DNA from: an uncultured Pseudomonadales bacterium
GTDB lineage: Bacteria > Pseudomonadota > Gammaproteobacteria > Pseudomonadales > Azotimanducaceae
Direction: 5' to 3'
Assembly (NCBI GenBank): GCA_943787425.1
Contig: CALSMJ010000001.1
Span: forward strand, 558,001-622,000
DNA: 64,000 nt
Below the pieces are notes generated by a model. That model ran no database searches. It saw nothing but the letters and a program-made list of their open reading frames with translations, and was not told the DNA's origin. Shown in pieces: positions 8,949 through 18,145 of the stretch. The number at the start of each line of letters is the position of its first letter. The stretch's first letter is position 1. A program made the position numbers and the translations under genes.

Positions 8949-9967
8949 TCAGCTTACCGTCCAAGTATGACCCCGACGAAGCACCTCATTAAAATCGGCC
9001 ACACCCTTCTTCGCGCGAACGGTTTTAATCTGCTCATAAACTGAATTTTCATAGGACACTTCTTGTTTGCAATACAGCACGCCGACGGCCTCTGGGAAAT
9101 CCGGCGTCGACAGCGCCGCGAGCATCTGCGCCAAGACCAAATTGGTCTCATCATGCACCATAATATCATCCAAGGTTACCCCGGCCTCACCGAGGGTGAC
9201 GACCTCCAATTGCAACGTTGAGGTGTTCAAACGCAGACCTTTTTGCTGGTCGACCCCAAACAACAACGGCTCCCCATGAGCCAGCACCAGCCTAGAATCC
9301 TCAGCCGACTTCTTATCTTTGATGTAGTCGAAAATACCATCATTATAGACAGGACAATTTTGATAGATCTCAACGAAGGAGGCGCCTTTGTGAGCATGCG
9401 CTCGTTTGAGCACCGGTGTCATATGCTTGGCCTCCGTATCGATCGTTCGGGCAACAAACCTTGCACCAGCACCTAAAGCGAATGTGCAGGGCCGCAGCGG
9501 CAAATCAACCGAACCATCCGGGGTGGATGGCGAGCGGGTGCCAACCTGAGAGGTAGGCGAATATTGCCCCTTGGTTAACCCGTAGATCTCGTTGTTAAAC
9601 AACAAAATTTGTAGGTCCACATTCCGGCGCAACACATGCAGCATGTGATTGCCGCCAATGCTCAGACCATCGCCATCCCCAGTCACCACCCAAACGTCTA
9701 ACTCAGGGTTCGACAAGCTTTACCCCGGTCGCAATCGCGGGCGCTCGGCCATGGATTGTGTGAAATCCGTAGGTTTCCATGTAGTAAGGGAAATCTGGAG
9801 GAGCAGCCAATGCCCGATACAAAGACCGTATTTTCTTTCGGCGTATCCAGCTCCGGCATCAGCTTCTGAATGGTCTTCAGGATGGCATAGTCGCCACAAC
9901 CCGGGCACCAACGGACTTCCTGGTCGGTGCTAAAGTCTTTTAACGTGAGCTTTTCCGGTGCGTTCAT
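8949..9967 (-). pseudogene. korB: 2-oxoglutarate:ferredoxin oxidoreductase beta subunit, frameshifted
   Basis: The start ATG (9967) overlaps the alpha-subunit TGA (ATGA). The N-terminus has WCPGCGDYAIL and GIGCSS, the cysteine-containing segments that hold the [4Fe-4S] cluster in this family, and the central part has GDGDGLSIGGNH, the thiamine-diphosphate/Mg motif. Two +1 frameshifts interrupt it. One is at about 9788-9790 (CCC; repaired reading FPYYMETYGFHT), the other at about 9712-9717 (repaired reading TGVKLSNPELDVW). The remaining ~250 residues are intact. Repaired length is ~339 residues, normal for KorB. With KorA it oxidatively decarboxylates 2-oxoglutarate (or a similar 2-oxoacid) to the CoA ester, reducing ferredoxin. 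Confidence 0.87.
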
Positions 9968-11842
9968 GCTGACTCTCCTAGCAAGCGATTCAATCGCGTC
10001 GACAATTTCTCGAATCTTAAAGGGTTGACCCGATACCTTATTCAGTCGCTTGGCATCGATTAAAAACTTCGATCGCAGCACTTCGACCAGCTGCCCGGTA
10101 TTCATCTCTGGCACCAAGATCTGCTCGTAACCACGCAACAGCTCCCCTAGGTTTTCAGGAAACGGCATCAAATACCGGATGTGGATGTGACTCACGTCCA
10201 CCCCAACCGCGCGCAACCGTTTTACCGCCTGATGGATCGGTCCATAGGTTGAACCCCAGCCGACAATTGCGAGTTGACCTGCACTCGGACCCTGGCTCAC
10301 CGTCTGGGCAGGAATGAATTTCGCGATCCCATCGATCTTCGCTTTGCGGACATCCGTCATCTTTTGGTGGTTGCTCCGCATCGTAGGAGATATCACCCGT
10401 GTCATAATCCTTCTCGATCCCGCCGATGCGATGCTCAAGCCCTGGCGTGCCGGGCTTTGCCCAGACACGAGAAAGCGTTTCGGGATTCCGGTTGGCCGGT
10501 GAGAACCCTTCTGGATTCGTCTCGAACTGGACCGGGAATGCCTCGAACTGCGTTAAGATCAGGCACCAACCACGGCTCGGAGGCATTGGCGAGGTACCCA
10601 TCGCTCAGCAACAGTAATACCGGGGTTGAAAATTGCGTCGCCAGAGCGGACCGCCTCGATGGCGACATCGAAGCAATCTGATGGTGTCGAGGAGGCAATC
10701 ACGGGCAGAGACGGTATCGGCATGGCGACCAAACAGGGCTTGGTTCAGATCCGATTGCTCGGTTTTCGTCGGCAAGCCCGTTGAAGGCCCACCTCGCTGG
10801 GTATTGACGATGACCAGCGGCAACTCCGTTGCACTCGCTAGCGAAATGGCTTCTCCTTTCAAGAAATACCCGGGCCTGAACTCGACGTCACGCCAAGCGA
10901 ACCCCCAAAAGAGGCGCCAATCGCCGCGCAGACTGCCGCGATTTCATCCTCTGCTTGAAAGGTCACCACGTCAAATTCTTTGTGTTGCGCCAGGGTATGC
11001 AGCAATGACGATGCTGGCGTAATCGGATAAGACGCAAAGGTGATCGGAATATCCGCGAGTCGACCGCCTGCAATCAAGCCGTAGGCCAGCGCGTCGCTAC
11101 CAGTTGCATTGCGGTAGAGCCCGGGTCTTACCTCGGCTCGGGGAATTTGGTAGACCTCAACGCCACTCGGCAATTCAGCCGTTTCCGCGTAGCTATGGCC
11201 GGAATTAAGCGCGGCAATATTGGCTTGCGCAATTTCAGGTTTGCTCGCAAATTTTTTCTCTAGATTACCAATCGTGATTGACCGGTCGCGGTCAAACAAC
11301 CACATCACCAGTCCCAGCGTCCACATATTCTTACAGCGGACCGCGAACTTGTGAGACAAACCAAAGGGCTCGACGGACGCGATGACACGTTTTGTGATTT
11401 CAATCACAATAACGCGGTAGCCATCGAGTGAGCCATCTTCTAATGGATTGGATTTATAGCCCGCCCGAGCCAAGTTCTTATCGGTGAACGCATCGCTGTC
11501 AGCGATGATCAAACCGCCCGGGAGCAAGTCCTTGAGATTCGTAATCAACGCTGCGGGATTCATAGCCACCAGTACGTCAAGGTCATCGCCTGCTGTGGTG
11601 ACCTCATCGGAACCGAAGTAAATCTGAAACGCTGAGACCCCGAACGTTGCACCAGCCGGCGCCCGAATCTCGGCGGGAAAATCAGGGAAAGTGGCCAGGT
11701 CATTGCCGTGAAGCGCGGTGGCTTCGGTGAAATTGCTACCTGTCAGCTGCATACCATCGCCGGAATCTCCAGCGAATCGAACAACCACTGCTGAAACCGC
11801 GGAATTTGCGGGTACTTCTGACGTCTTTTCTACTACTGACAT
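9964..11842 (-). pseudogene. korA: 2-oxoglutarate:ferredoxin oxidoreductase alpha subunit, many frameshifts
   Basis: Fused gamma-alpha type subunit of ~620 residues: an N-terminal gamma domain (VVRFAGDSGDGMQLTG, then DFPAEIRAPAGATFGVSAFQ) followed by the pyrimidine-binding alpha domain ([36 protein letters not shown]). Conserved sequence then jumps frame at about 10860-10866 (one base lost), 10712, 10645, 10548, 10373 and 9982 (one base gained each). Repaired joins read SGPGIS+LKGEA, ADT+[11 protein letters not shown]+LATQF, LNA+[11 protein letters not shown]+NHQKMTDV and IESL+LGESA-stop. The start at 11842 follows a GGTGAGG sequence. Conserved residues persist in every segment, which argues against old decay and for sequencing or assembly errors. 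Confidence 0.87.
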
Positions 11843-12263
11843 ACTCGTCCTCACCTTCGATCGCGGTCTTTGATTCGACCGCTTTTAAACCACAACAATT
11901 AAACCCAGGACTTTAGATCACATCATTTTCGGATCAAGTCGTCATGCGCTGGCCCTATGCCGCCTCGGCGCCATACCGCGATCGCAGGCTTTGAACCCGG
12001 ACCTCATCGCAGGCAATACACCTCTCGGCCGCGACCATCGAACCCCTTTTTAAGACAACTCAACCTACGGGCTCTTGGTGTCCCGCTCAGCCCTTTTCAC
12101 GCGTTCAAAAACTTGTCGGATCGCTCGCGCGAGCATAACAAAGCAGCCTGCTATTGAACAGTAACTCGGCTCAACAAAGCATAGTTTTTTTCAACCCTGA
12201 CCCCATTCAGGCACCATCAAGCGTCACTAACAATCGGCTTGTTTTCAGGCCTTAATCTTATCA
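11843..12263. other. Intergenic region upstream of korA
   Basis: About 420 bases between two minus-strand genes (korA start and the end of the ThDP enzyme). I see no convincing gene: a 66-codon plus-strand frame at 11957 has no recognisable features and no good ribosome site. An inverted repeat (GCGGTC, 8-base loop, GACCGC at 11863-11882) lies in the korA leader and is followed by TTTT on the plus strand. It presumably holds the korA promoter, which I cannot place with confidence. Confidence 0.5.
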
Positions 12264-13811
12264 TCACAGCATGACTTCGATCAGGGTTGGTCCAACCCGC
12301 TGCAGCGCCTCGTCCAAAACCGTTTGAAACGCCTCACAACTGTCGACCCGATGACCTTCAACACCCAGGCTGCTGGCTAAATTAGCAAAATGAATATTCG
12401 GTTCAGACAGATCAAACAACGCGCCCGCATGTCGACCAATTTCATTCACACCCAAACGCAGATATTCGGTCTCAAGAATACCGTATCGCTGATTATTAAA
12501 GATCACCGTGATCACTGCTAAGCGCTCCCTGGCTTGCGTCCAGAGCGCCTGAATGGTGTACATCGACGCGCCATCGCCCAAAAGCGCAAAAACCTGGGCG
12601 TTGGGCGCGGCAATCGCCGCACCAACGGCCACAGGCCCCCCTTGCCCAATCGAACCACCGGTCAAATTGAGCCAAGTATGCGCCTTAGACTGCTGCGCTG
12701 GCTGCAGCACCGCGGCACCGCCGCCGGAGTCGCCGCAGAGAATCGAGCCTTCGGGCATTTTCTGCGCGATCAAGGTTGCAACCGCTCGGGTCGAAAGCTT
12801 ACCCGTCGGCACGTCAAATACCGCCGTTTCGTAGCGAACAGGGGCAGCAGACCCAGCGTTCAATTCGGTCATCAAAGCCTGCAGCGCGCCCGCTACGTCT
12901 TCGTGCCCGGCCGCCAAAACCTCTAGATCGCATCCTACCGGCGCAAGTTTTGAGGGCGTTCCCGGATAGGCGAAAAAGCTTACCGGCTCACTCGCCCCGG
13001 CCAACAGAATATGATCCACCCCATGCAAGGCCTTTTGAACTTGCTCTGGGAAATACGGTAGCCGTTCAATCACAGGATTACCCGGTCCCGAATCAATGCG
13101 TGCTGGAAAAGCCGTCATCGCAACGCGACAACCGATGCGCTGAGCAATTTTGGCTGCGGCTTCACGGGCAGCCGGCAGTAAGCCATCCCTGTCGAGTAAA
13201 ATCAGGCTGCTCGCGCTCAGTCGAGTCGCAATCTGGCCAATATCCGCGTTCGTTTGCGCAATCTCGGCCATAACCGGCACCTTCGGCGCAATTAAGGAAG
13301 CAGGCCCCCAACACGCGTCCGCCGGAATAATCAGGGTCGCGATTTGGCCCTTTGATCCGGGCGCTTTCTGCATCACGGCAGCCAGCGCGGCCAAACCATC
13401 CGCGGCCAAACTCTCAGCGGTCGAGTCCGCCTTAATCCAGCTTGAAACATTCTTGGCAAGGGTCTCGATATCGCTGGTTAAGGGCGCATCTAACGCCTCG
13501 TGATCGAGGCTATGATTGCCAACGAGGTTAATAATGGGTGATGCCGCACGACGGGCATTGTGCAGATTGGCCACGCCGTTGCCCAATCCGGGCCCAAGAT
13601 GCAACAGGGTGACCGCAGGCTTGCCGGCTATCCGAGCATAGCCATCGGCCGCCCCCGTGCAAACCCCTTCAAACAAGCACAAGACCCCTCGAAAAGCAGG
13701 CTCAGCATCCATCGCCTGCACCAAATGCATCTCTGACGTTCCTGGATTGGCAAAACAGACGTCAACGCCTGCTTGCAACAGAGATTGGATCAAACGCCTT
13801 GCACCATTCAT
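12264..13811 (-). CDS. Thiamine-diphosphate-dependent enzyme, acetolactate synthase large-subunit-like
   Basis: 515 residues with the three-domain ThDP-enzyme layout. N-terminal pyrimidine domain: CLFEGVCTGAADGYAR carries the activating glutamate. Middle domain follows. C-terminal pyrophosphate domain: LLGDGASMYTIQALW to NNQRYG is the GDG...NN cofactor motif. It resembles IlvX-like and benzoylformate-decarboxylase-like proteins annotated as acetolactate synthase large subunit; no regulatory small subunit is nearby, so a biosynthetic role is doubtful. The ATG at 13811 is chosen because AAGGAG precedes it at good spacing; the frame is open further upstream without homology. It is divergent from oxyR over ~240 bases. 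Confidence 0.86.
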   Translation of the reverse strand: MNGARRLIQSLLQAGVDVCFANPGTSEMHLVQAMDAEPAFRGVLCLFEGVCTGAADGYARIAGKPAVTLLHLGPGLGNGVANLHNARRAASPIINLVGNHSLDHEALDAPLTSDIETLAKNVSSWIKADSTAESLAADGLAALAAVMQKAPGSKGQIATLIIPADACWGPASLIAPKVPVMAEIAQTNADIGQIATRLSASSLILLDRDGLLPAAREAAAKIAQRIGCRVAMTAFPARIDSGPGNPVIERLPYFPEQVQKALHGVDHILLAGASEPVSFFAYPGTPSKLAPVGCDLEVLAAGHEDVAGALQALMTELNAGSAAPVRYETAVFDVPTGKLSTRAVATLIAQKMPEGSILCGDSGGGAAVLQPAQQSKAHTWLNLTGGSIGQGGPVAVGAAIAAPNAQVFALLGDGASMYTIQALWTQARERLAVITVIFNNQRYGILETEYLRLGVNEIGRHAGALFDLSEPNIHFANLASSLGVEGHRVDSCEAFQTVLDEALQRVGPTLIEVML

Positions 13812-14055
13812 CCGCGGGCTCCTTAGGTTTCGCACCTTGTCCGCTGCAGGCTGCAGGAACTTCTTGCTGACTGCAGCATACCGTTGCAGCTTGGTCTTTG
13901 GCAAAGCGCTGCGCGTACAAAGACCAAAGGCGCACACAACGCGGGCCTGCCGCCATCTTGACTGCGTGCAGGCACGCCGAGGCTTGCGGACAGGGCAACC
14001 CAATGCTTACAAGTTGGTTTACACTACCCTTGGACTATTTAATCGGATCCTGATC

Positions 14056-14949
14056 ATGTTTCTACCGCCAATACGACAGCTTCAATACCTCGTTGCGCTT
14101 TATGATCACCTGCATTTTGGCCAAGCCGCACGCCACCTCAACGTCACCCAGTCCACTTTAAGCACAGGTATTCGAGAGCTCGAGCGGTTCCTTGGCGTTC
14201 AGCTGGTTGAAAGAACCAATAAAAGTGTGACCTTCTCCGACCTGGGCAAGCGCATTGCGGATCGCAGTCGCTATATCCTCATGCAAACAGAAGACCTGAT
14301 TGACGAAGCAAAGGCTTATCACAACCCGTTGTCGTCGCCCGTCAAAATTGGCGGCATCCACACCATCGCGCCCTATGTCCTAGGCACTTATGCGGTCATG
14401 CTGCGCAAGCAGATGCCCAGTATTCAGCTCTACCTTCGAGAAAGTACCACCCGCGTTTTGGTGGATGAGTTGCAGAACAACAGTTTAGACCTGGCTTTGA
14501 TTGCATTACCTTTTGAGGCGGGATCGGTTGAAACCAGGATTTTGTTTCGCGAACCGCTGTACCTCGCCCACCATGCGCGCACGGCGCTGATGGTGCCAGG
14601 GGAAACCGATTTCGACGACCTGCCGGATGAGAGTCTGCTGCTGTTAGATGATGGTCATTGTTTACGCGATCATGCTCTGGCGGGTTGTCGTTTAAAAAAC
14701 CACAAGAAAGTCCATACCTTTGGCGCCAATAGCCTGCAAATGTTGGTGCAAATGGTCGACAGTGATATCGGCGTAACGATTCTGCCCCAAATGGCAATCG
14801 ACGCCGGCATTCTCAATGGTACCAACGTCGCGTATCAGCTGTTACCGATTGATCAGTTCCACCGCGATATCGGCTTCGCTTGGCGCAAAGGCCATTCTCG
14901 TCAGCCCTTGCTGAACGACATCATCGATGCCATCGACCCGATGACTTAA
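14056..14949 (+). CDS. oxyR: Hydrogen-peroxide-sensing LysR-type regulator OxyR
   Basis: 297 residues. The N-terminal winged helix-turn-helix (LHFGQAARHLNVTQSTLSTG) is LysR-type and the rest is the periplasmic-binding-like sensor domain. The redox motif GHCLRDHALAGC puts cysteines at 202 and 211, the same nine-residue spacing as Cys199 and Cys208 of E. coli OxyR, within the same H-C-L-R-D context. That supports a real OxyR rather than a generic LysR protein. The start at 14056 is chosen because homology begins at once (MFLPPIRQLQYLVAL). It is divergent from the ThDP enzyme; no catalase or peroxiredoxin is in the window, so its target genes are elsewhere. Confidence 0.92.
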   Translation: MFLPPIRQLQYLVALYDHLHFGQAARHLNVTQSTLSTGIRELERFLGVQLVERTNKSVTFSDLGKRIADRSRYILMQTEDLIDEAKAYHNPLSSPVKIGGIHTIAPYVLGTYAVMLRKQMPSIQLYLRESTTRVLVDELQNNSLDLALIALPFEAGSVETRILFREPLYLAHHARTALMVPGETDFDDLPDESLLLLDDGHCLRDHALAGCRLKNHKKVHTFGANSLQMLVQMVDSDIGVTILPQMAIDAGILNGTNVAYQLLPIDQFHRDIGFAWRKGHSRQPLLNDIIDAIDPMT

Positions 14950-14976
14950 AGCGATTTAGGCTGCAAGGCTAAGCCG

Positions 14977-15732
14977 TTACAGCGCAATACCGGGGAATCG
15001 AGCGCTGCGGGTTGCATCGATTGGCCGATTGGCCGCTGCATGGTAGGTGAAGACCAAAGAGAGCTTGGTGGTATCCGTTTGGTTTCGACCCGCTGCATGA
15101 AACAACTTACTGTGAAAAAACAGGGCATCCCCAGCTCGTAGTGTCACCTGTACGGCGCGTTTCAAGAGCTGTTTATTTTCCGGCAAATCCGGCCGCAAAA
15201 AGAGTGCAGCATCGAACCGGCCTGGGTCCAGGCTTAAACGATGGCTACCCGGAATCACCCGTAAACAGCCATTACGCCGATGCTCATCCGTTAGCGCAAG
15301 CCAAAGACTCACTAGGTTCTGCTCATCAAACGACCAATATCGGTTGTCCTGATGCCAAAGCGTGGCAGATGAAAAGCCCGGTTGTTTGGTCATCACACAA
15401 TTATGATGACACTGCGACAACTCGAGCGCCTCGCTCCCAAGTAGCTTTGCCAAAACGCGCTTCACCGCATCACTGGTCGCCCAATCCCTGAAAGCCGAGT
15501 GCCTTGAGCAGGCTTGCAACAAACGTCGGGCAGTATTTGCCCCCAGAGCCGCCGCATCGGCGGGCGCACCCGGATACTGCACATCGACCTCATATTCCAT
15601 GGGCGCAAGCTCGGTGGCCAGGTGCTCCTGTGCAATCAGCTGGAATCGCTGGGTGACCGCAACATCAGCAAAGCTCGGTACCACCACATAGCCGTGTTCA
15701 TCGAAGGTTGTTTTCAGCGCCGCTAAGTCCAC
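14977..15732 (-). CDS. Phytanoyl-CoA dioxygenase (PhyH) family protein
   Basis: About 251 residues with the PhyH layout: an FDEHGYVVVPSF N-terminus, WHQDNRYW giving the H-x-D iron ligands, and HSKLFHAAGRNQTD giving the distal histidine. LRVIPGSHRLS is the typical PhyH segment between them. Such enzymes hydroxylate acyl-CoAs or small molecules using Fe(II) and 2-oxoglutarate. A GTG at 15732, 11 bases after AGGAG, is the best start; the frame stays open to 15840 but that extension has no homology. It converges with oxyR and diverges from the acyl-CoA ligase gene, which might supply or share a CoA-linked substrate (inference). Confidence 0.85.
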   Translation of the reverse strand: MDLAALKTTFDEHGYVVVPSFADVAVTQRFQLIAQEHLATELAPMEYEVDVQYPGAPADAAALGANTARRLLQACSRHSAFRDWATSDAVKRVLAKLLGSEALELSQCHHNCVMTKQPGFSSATLWHQDNRYWSFDEQNLVSLWLALTDEHRRNGCLRVIPGSHRLSLDPGRFDAALFLRPDLPENKQLLKRAVQVTLRAGDALFFHSKLFHAAGRNQTDTTKLSLVFTYHAAANRPIDATRSARFPGIAL

Positions 15733-15885
15733 GAGTTGAGCTACTCCTAAATAACTGCGTTGAGTATACGAGAAGTCGCGGCAATCGATTGAATGATTAT
15801 GCGTTTTTCCGGCATTGCCCCAAACGCTTAACCATGCCACATTTGCCTAACCCTATTTACCTTCAGCCTTTAGGAATCGGTCGCT

Positions 15886-17355
15886 ATGAGCCTAAAATCC
15901 ATCTCCGCCATTATTGGTGATCTAGCCCGAGCCCAGCCTGACTGGCCCTCGATTTCTCATGAGACAAGTTCGATTACCCGGCTTGAATTACATCGCAGTA
16001 CGAATCGTTTGGCTCGAGCCTACGAGGGCCTTGGAGTACGAGAAGGCGACTTCGTAACCATTGCTCTGCCAAACTCAATCGCGTTTTATCAAGCCTGTAT
16101 TGCGACCTGGAAATTAGGCGCAACCCCGCAACCGATCTCGGCAAAGCTGCCCAAGATCGAACAAATTGCCATTGTGCGTTTAGCAAAACCGGCGCTATTG
16201 GTCGGCGGTCGCGCGGACTTAGATCTGGGGGTTACAACCCTACCGGCAAATTTCACACCGGACCCGGCTTTATCCGATGCCGACCTACCCGATAAGGTCA
16301 GTCGCTTTTGGAAAGCACCAACGTCTGGCGGTTCGACCGGTCGGCCTAAAATCATTGTGTCTGAACTCCCAGGCTGCTTCGATTTCAGTCACGACAAACC
16401 CTTACAACAGGAATTTGATCGCGCTCAATTGGTTCCTGGCCCGCTATATCATAATGGCCCCTTCTCATTTTCCATGAACGGCTTATTCCTCGGCAATCAC
16501 ATCGTTGTCATGACCCGCTTTGATGCAGAGCAAACCCTTGCGCTGATCGAGGCGCATCAAATCGATTGGATGATGATGGTGCCCACCATGATGTCTCGAA
16601 TCTGGAAGCTACCCGATGACATTCGATTAAAATATGACTTGAGCTCGCTTCGTGTGATGCTGCATTTAGCTGCGCCCTGCCCGCCCTGGTTAAAAGAAAA
16701 ATGGATTGAATGGCTCGGTGGCGATCGCATCCATGAGCTTTTTGGTGGCACAGAAGGCACAGGAGCCACCTGGATCACGGGCGACGAGTGGCTGGCGCAT
16801 CGCGGCTCGGTAGGCAAACTGCTTGGCGGGGCACAGGTCAAGGTTGTGGATGAACAAGGCGAGGCGCTGCCCCACGGCGAAATTGGCGAGATTTACCTGT
16901 TACCACCCGGTGGTCAAGGCAGCACCTATCACTATATCGGCGCAGAATCCGAGGCGCTTGAAGGCGGTTGGGAATCCCTCGGTGATATGGGCTATGTCGA
17001 TGCCGAGGGTTACATCTACCTGTCCGACCGCAAGACCGACATGATTCTTGCTGGTGGGGCCAACATTTACCCCGCTGAAATCGAAGCCGCTATCGACACC
17101 CATCCGCTGGTACGATCGAGCGCGGTGATTGGCCTGCCAGATGATGACCTAGGCCAATCGGTTCACGCTATTGTGGATGCGGCAGAAACTTTGACGGACG
17201 CGGCGTTGCTGCAGCATCTCACTGAGCACTTGGCACGTTATAAGATTCCGAGAACCGTTGAGATCGTTCAAACCCCGCTGCGCGATGATGCAGGAAAAAC
17301 GCGCCGTTCAGCCTTGCTTAAAGCGCGGCTTGCCCAGACCAAACCCACCGACTAG
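15886..17355 (+). CDS. AMP-binding acyl-CoA synthetase/ligase
   Basis: 489 residues of the ANL superfamily: TSGGSTGRPK (P-loop, A3), LFGGTEGTGATW (A5), GDMGYVDAEGYIYLSDRKTD (A7/A8 hinge) and GGANIYPAEIEAAI. The catalytic lysine is expected in DAGKTRRSALLK at the C-terminus. The layout resembles bile-acid or other carboxylic-acid CoA ligases. It would activate a carboxylic acid to its CoA ester through an acyl-adenylate, in the cytosol. The substrate is not determined. Its stop overlaps the stop of the convergent histidine phosphatase gene in a shared CTAG. Confidence 0.9.
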   Translation: MSLKSISAIIGDLARAQPDWPSISHETSSITRLELHRSTNRLARAYEGLGVREGDFVTIALPNSIAFYQACIATWKLGATPQPISAKLPKIEQIAIVRLAKPALLVGGRADLDLGVTTLPANFTPDPALSDADLPDKVSRFWKAPTSGGSTGRPKIIVSELPGCFDFSHDKPLQQEFDRAQLVPGPLYHNGPFSFSMNGLFLGNHIVVMTRFDAEQTLALIEAHQIDWMMMVPTMMSRIWKLPDDIRLKYDLSSLRVMLHLAAPCPPWLKEKWIEWLGGDRIHELFGGTEGTGATWITGDEWLAHRGSVGKLLGGAQVKVVDEQGEALPHGEIGEIYLLPPGGQGSTYHYIGAESEALEGGWESLGDMGYVDAEGYIYLSDRKTDMILAGGANIYPAEIEAAIDTHPLVRSSAVIGLPDDDLGQSVHAIVDAAETLTDAALLQHLTEHLARYKIPRTVEIVQTPLRDDAGKTRRSALLKARLAQTKPTD

Positions 17356-18047
17356 GTTGGCAGGGCTGCCGGCGCTAGGGGATCTTGATCCGTTAAATGC
17401 GCAGTGTCGTTGAAACGACGCAGCGTCATGACCTCACCCTGCACCACAATCTGGCTGATCGAGCCATTATCGGCCCCGGTGAAGGCAAACGGACGGGCCT
17501 CGGTAATCGCTTCTAATATTTGACCGATCACGCCGCCATGAACAAAGACCGCGACCAATTCATTCGGATGAGCGGCTGCAATGGTCTGAATCCCCCGAAG
17601 CAGTCGCGTCTTAAACGCCGCTGCCGATTCTGCCCCAGGGATAACGTCCCAGCGCCCCTCAGCCTGCATCTGCTGATAGATCGGATGATTCTCATGGGCT
17701 TTAATTCTGAGCACCCCACCTTCCCAATCCCCCAGATGAACTTCATGCAAATCCGGGTTCTGTCTCGGCTGCAGCCCGATCGCCCGGCATAGCGGTGCTG
17801 CCGTTTCGGTCGTGCGTTGTAGCTTGGTGACATAGACCGCACTGATGGGTAGGTTCTGCAACCGCTGCCCAACTTGCTCAGCTTGCATGCGCCCTTGAGG
17901 CGCAAGCTCAGGGTCACCTTGACCATCCACCAAAGGAAAGGGCGCATCCGCTCGAGCGGCTCTCGACTCGCCATGACGGACCAACAGTATATCCGTTGCG
18001 CCTTCGGGTGGGGTAAATCGGGTCTGACGGTATTCCTGAACGCTCAT
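17352..18047 (-). CDS. Histidine phosphatase family protein (phosphoglycerate-mutase-like)
   Basis: 231 residues. LLVRHGESRA near residue 22 is the RHG motif whose histidine is phosphorylated during the reaction; HEVHLGDWEG and FVHGGVIGQIL supply the further conserved residues. This is a broad family of small phosphatases and mutases acting in the cytosol, and the substrate is not predictable. A GAGGAG sequence stands upstream of the ATG at 18047. It is divergent from the carboxyltransferase gene over 98 bases. The two convergent stops at 17352-17355 share the palindrome CTAG. Confidence 0.86.
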   Translation of the reverse strand: MSVQEYRQTRFTPPEGATDILLVRHGESRAARADAPFPLVDGQGDPELAPQGRMQAEQVGQRLQNLPISAVYVTKLQRTTETAAPLCRAIGLQPRQNPDLHEVHLGDWEGGVLRIKAHENHPIYQQMQAEGRWDVIPGAESAAAFKTRLLRGIQTIAAAHPNELVAVFVHGGVIGQILEAITEARPFAFTGADNGSISQIVVQGEVMTLRRFNDTAHLTDQDPLAPAALPT

Positions 18048-18145
18048 AAGTTGCTCCTCAATGCGCGCCCGATGATAGCTCGGATAGCATTGAATACGCC
18101 AGTTGGCCTAGGTATTCTTGAGCAACCGAACGCTGAGCCAAGCTT

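Noticed and set aside
9698-10468. A natural KorA-KorB fusion protein
   Set aside because: One base less restores a KorA stop overlapping the KorB start; the fused reading exists only because of the frameshift.
11863-11882. Plus-strand terminator in the korA leader
   Set aside because: Stem and TTTT are present, but no plus-strand gene ends there, so it is noted only as an inverted repeat.
11957-12157. A 66-residue plus-strand gene upstream of korA
   Set aside because: Its composition is biased to Pro/Arg/Ser, there is no ribosome site and no recognisable motif; it is likely chance.
13657-14055. A 133-residue N-terminal extension of OxyR
   Set aside because: The extension overlaps the ThDP enzyme gene on the other strand and has no homology; OxyR similarity begins right at the ATG at 14056.
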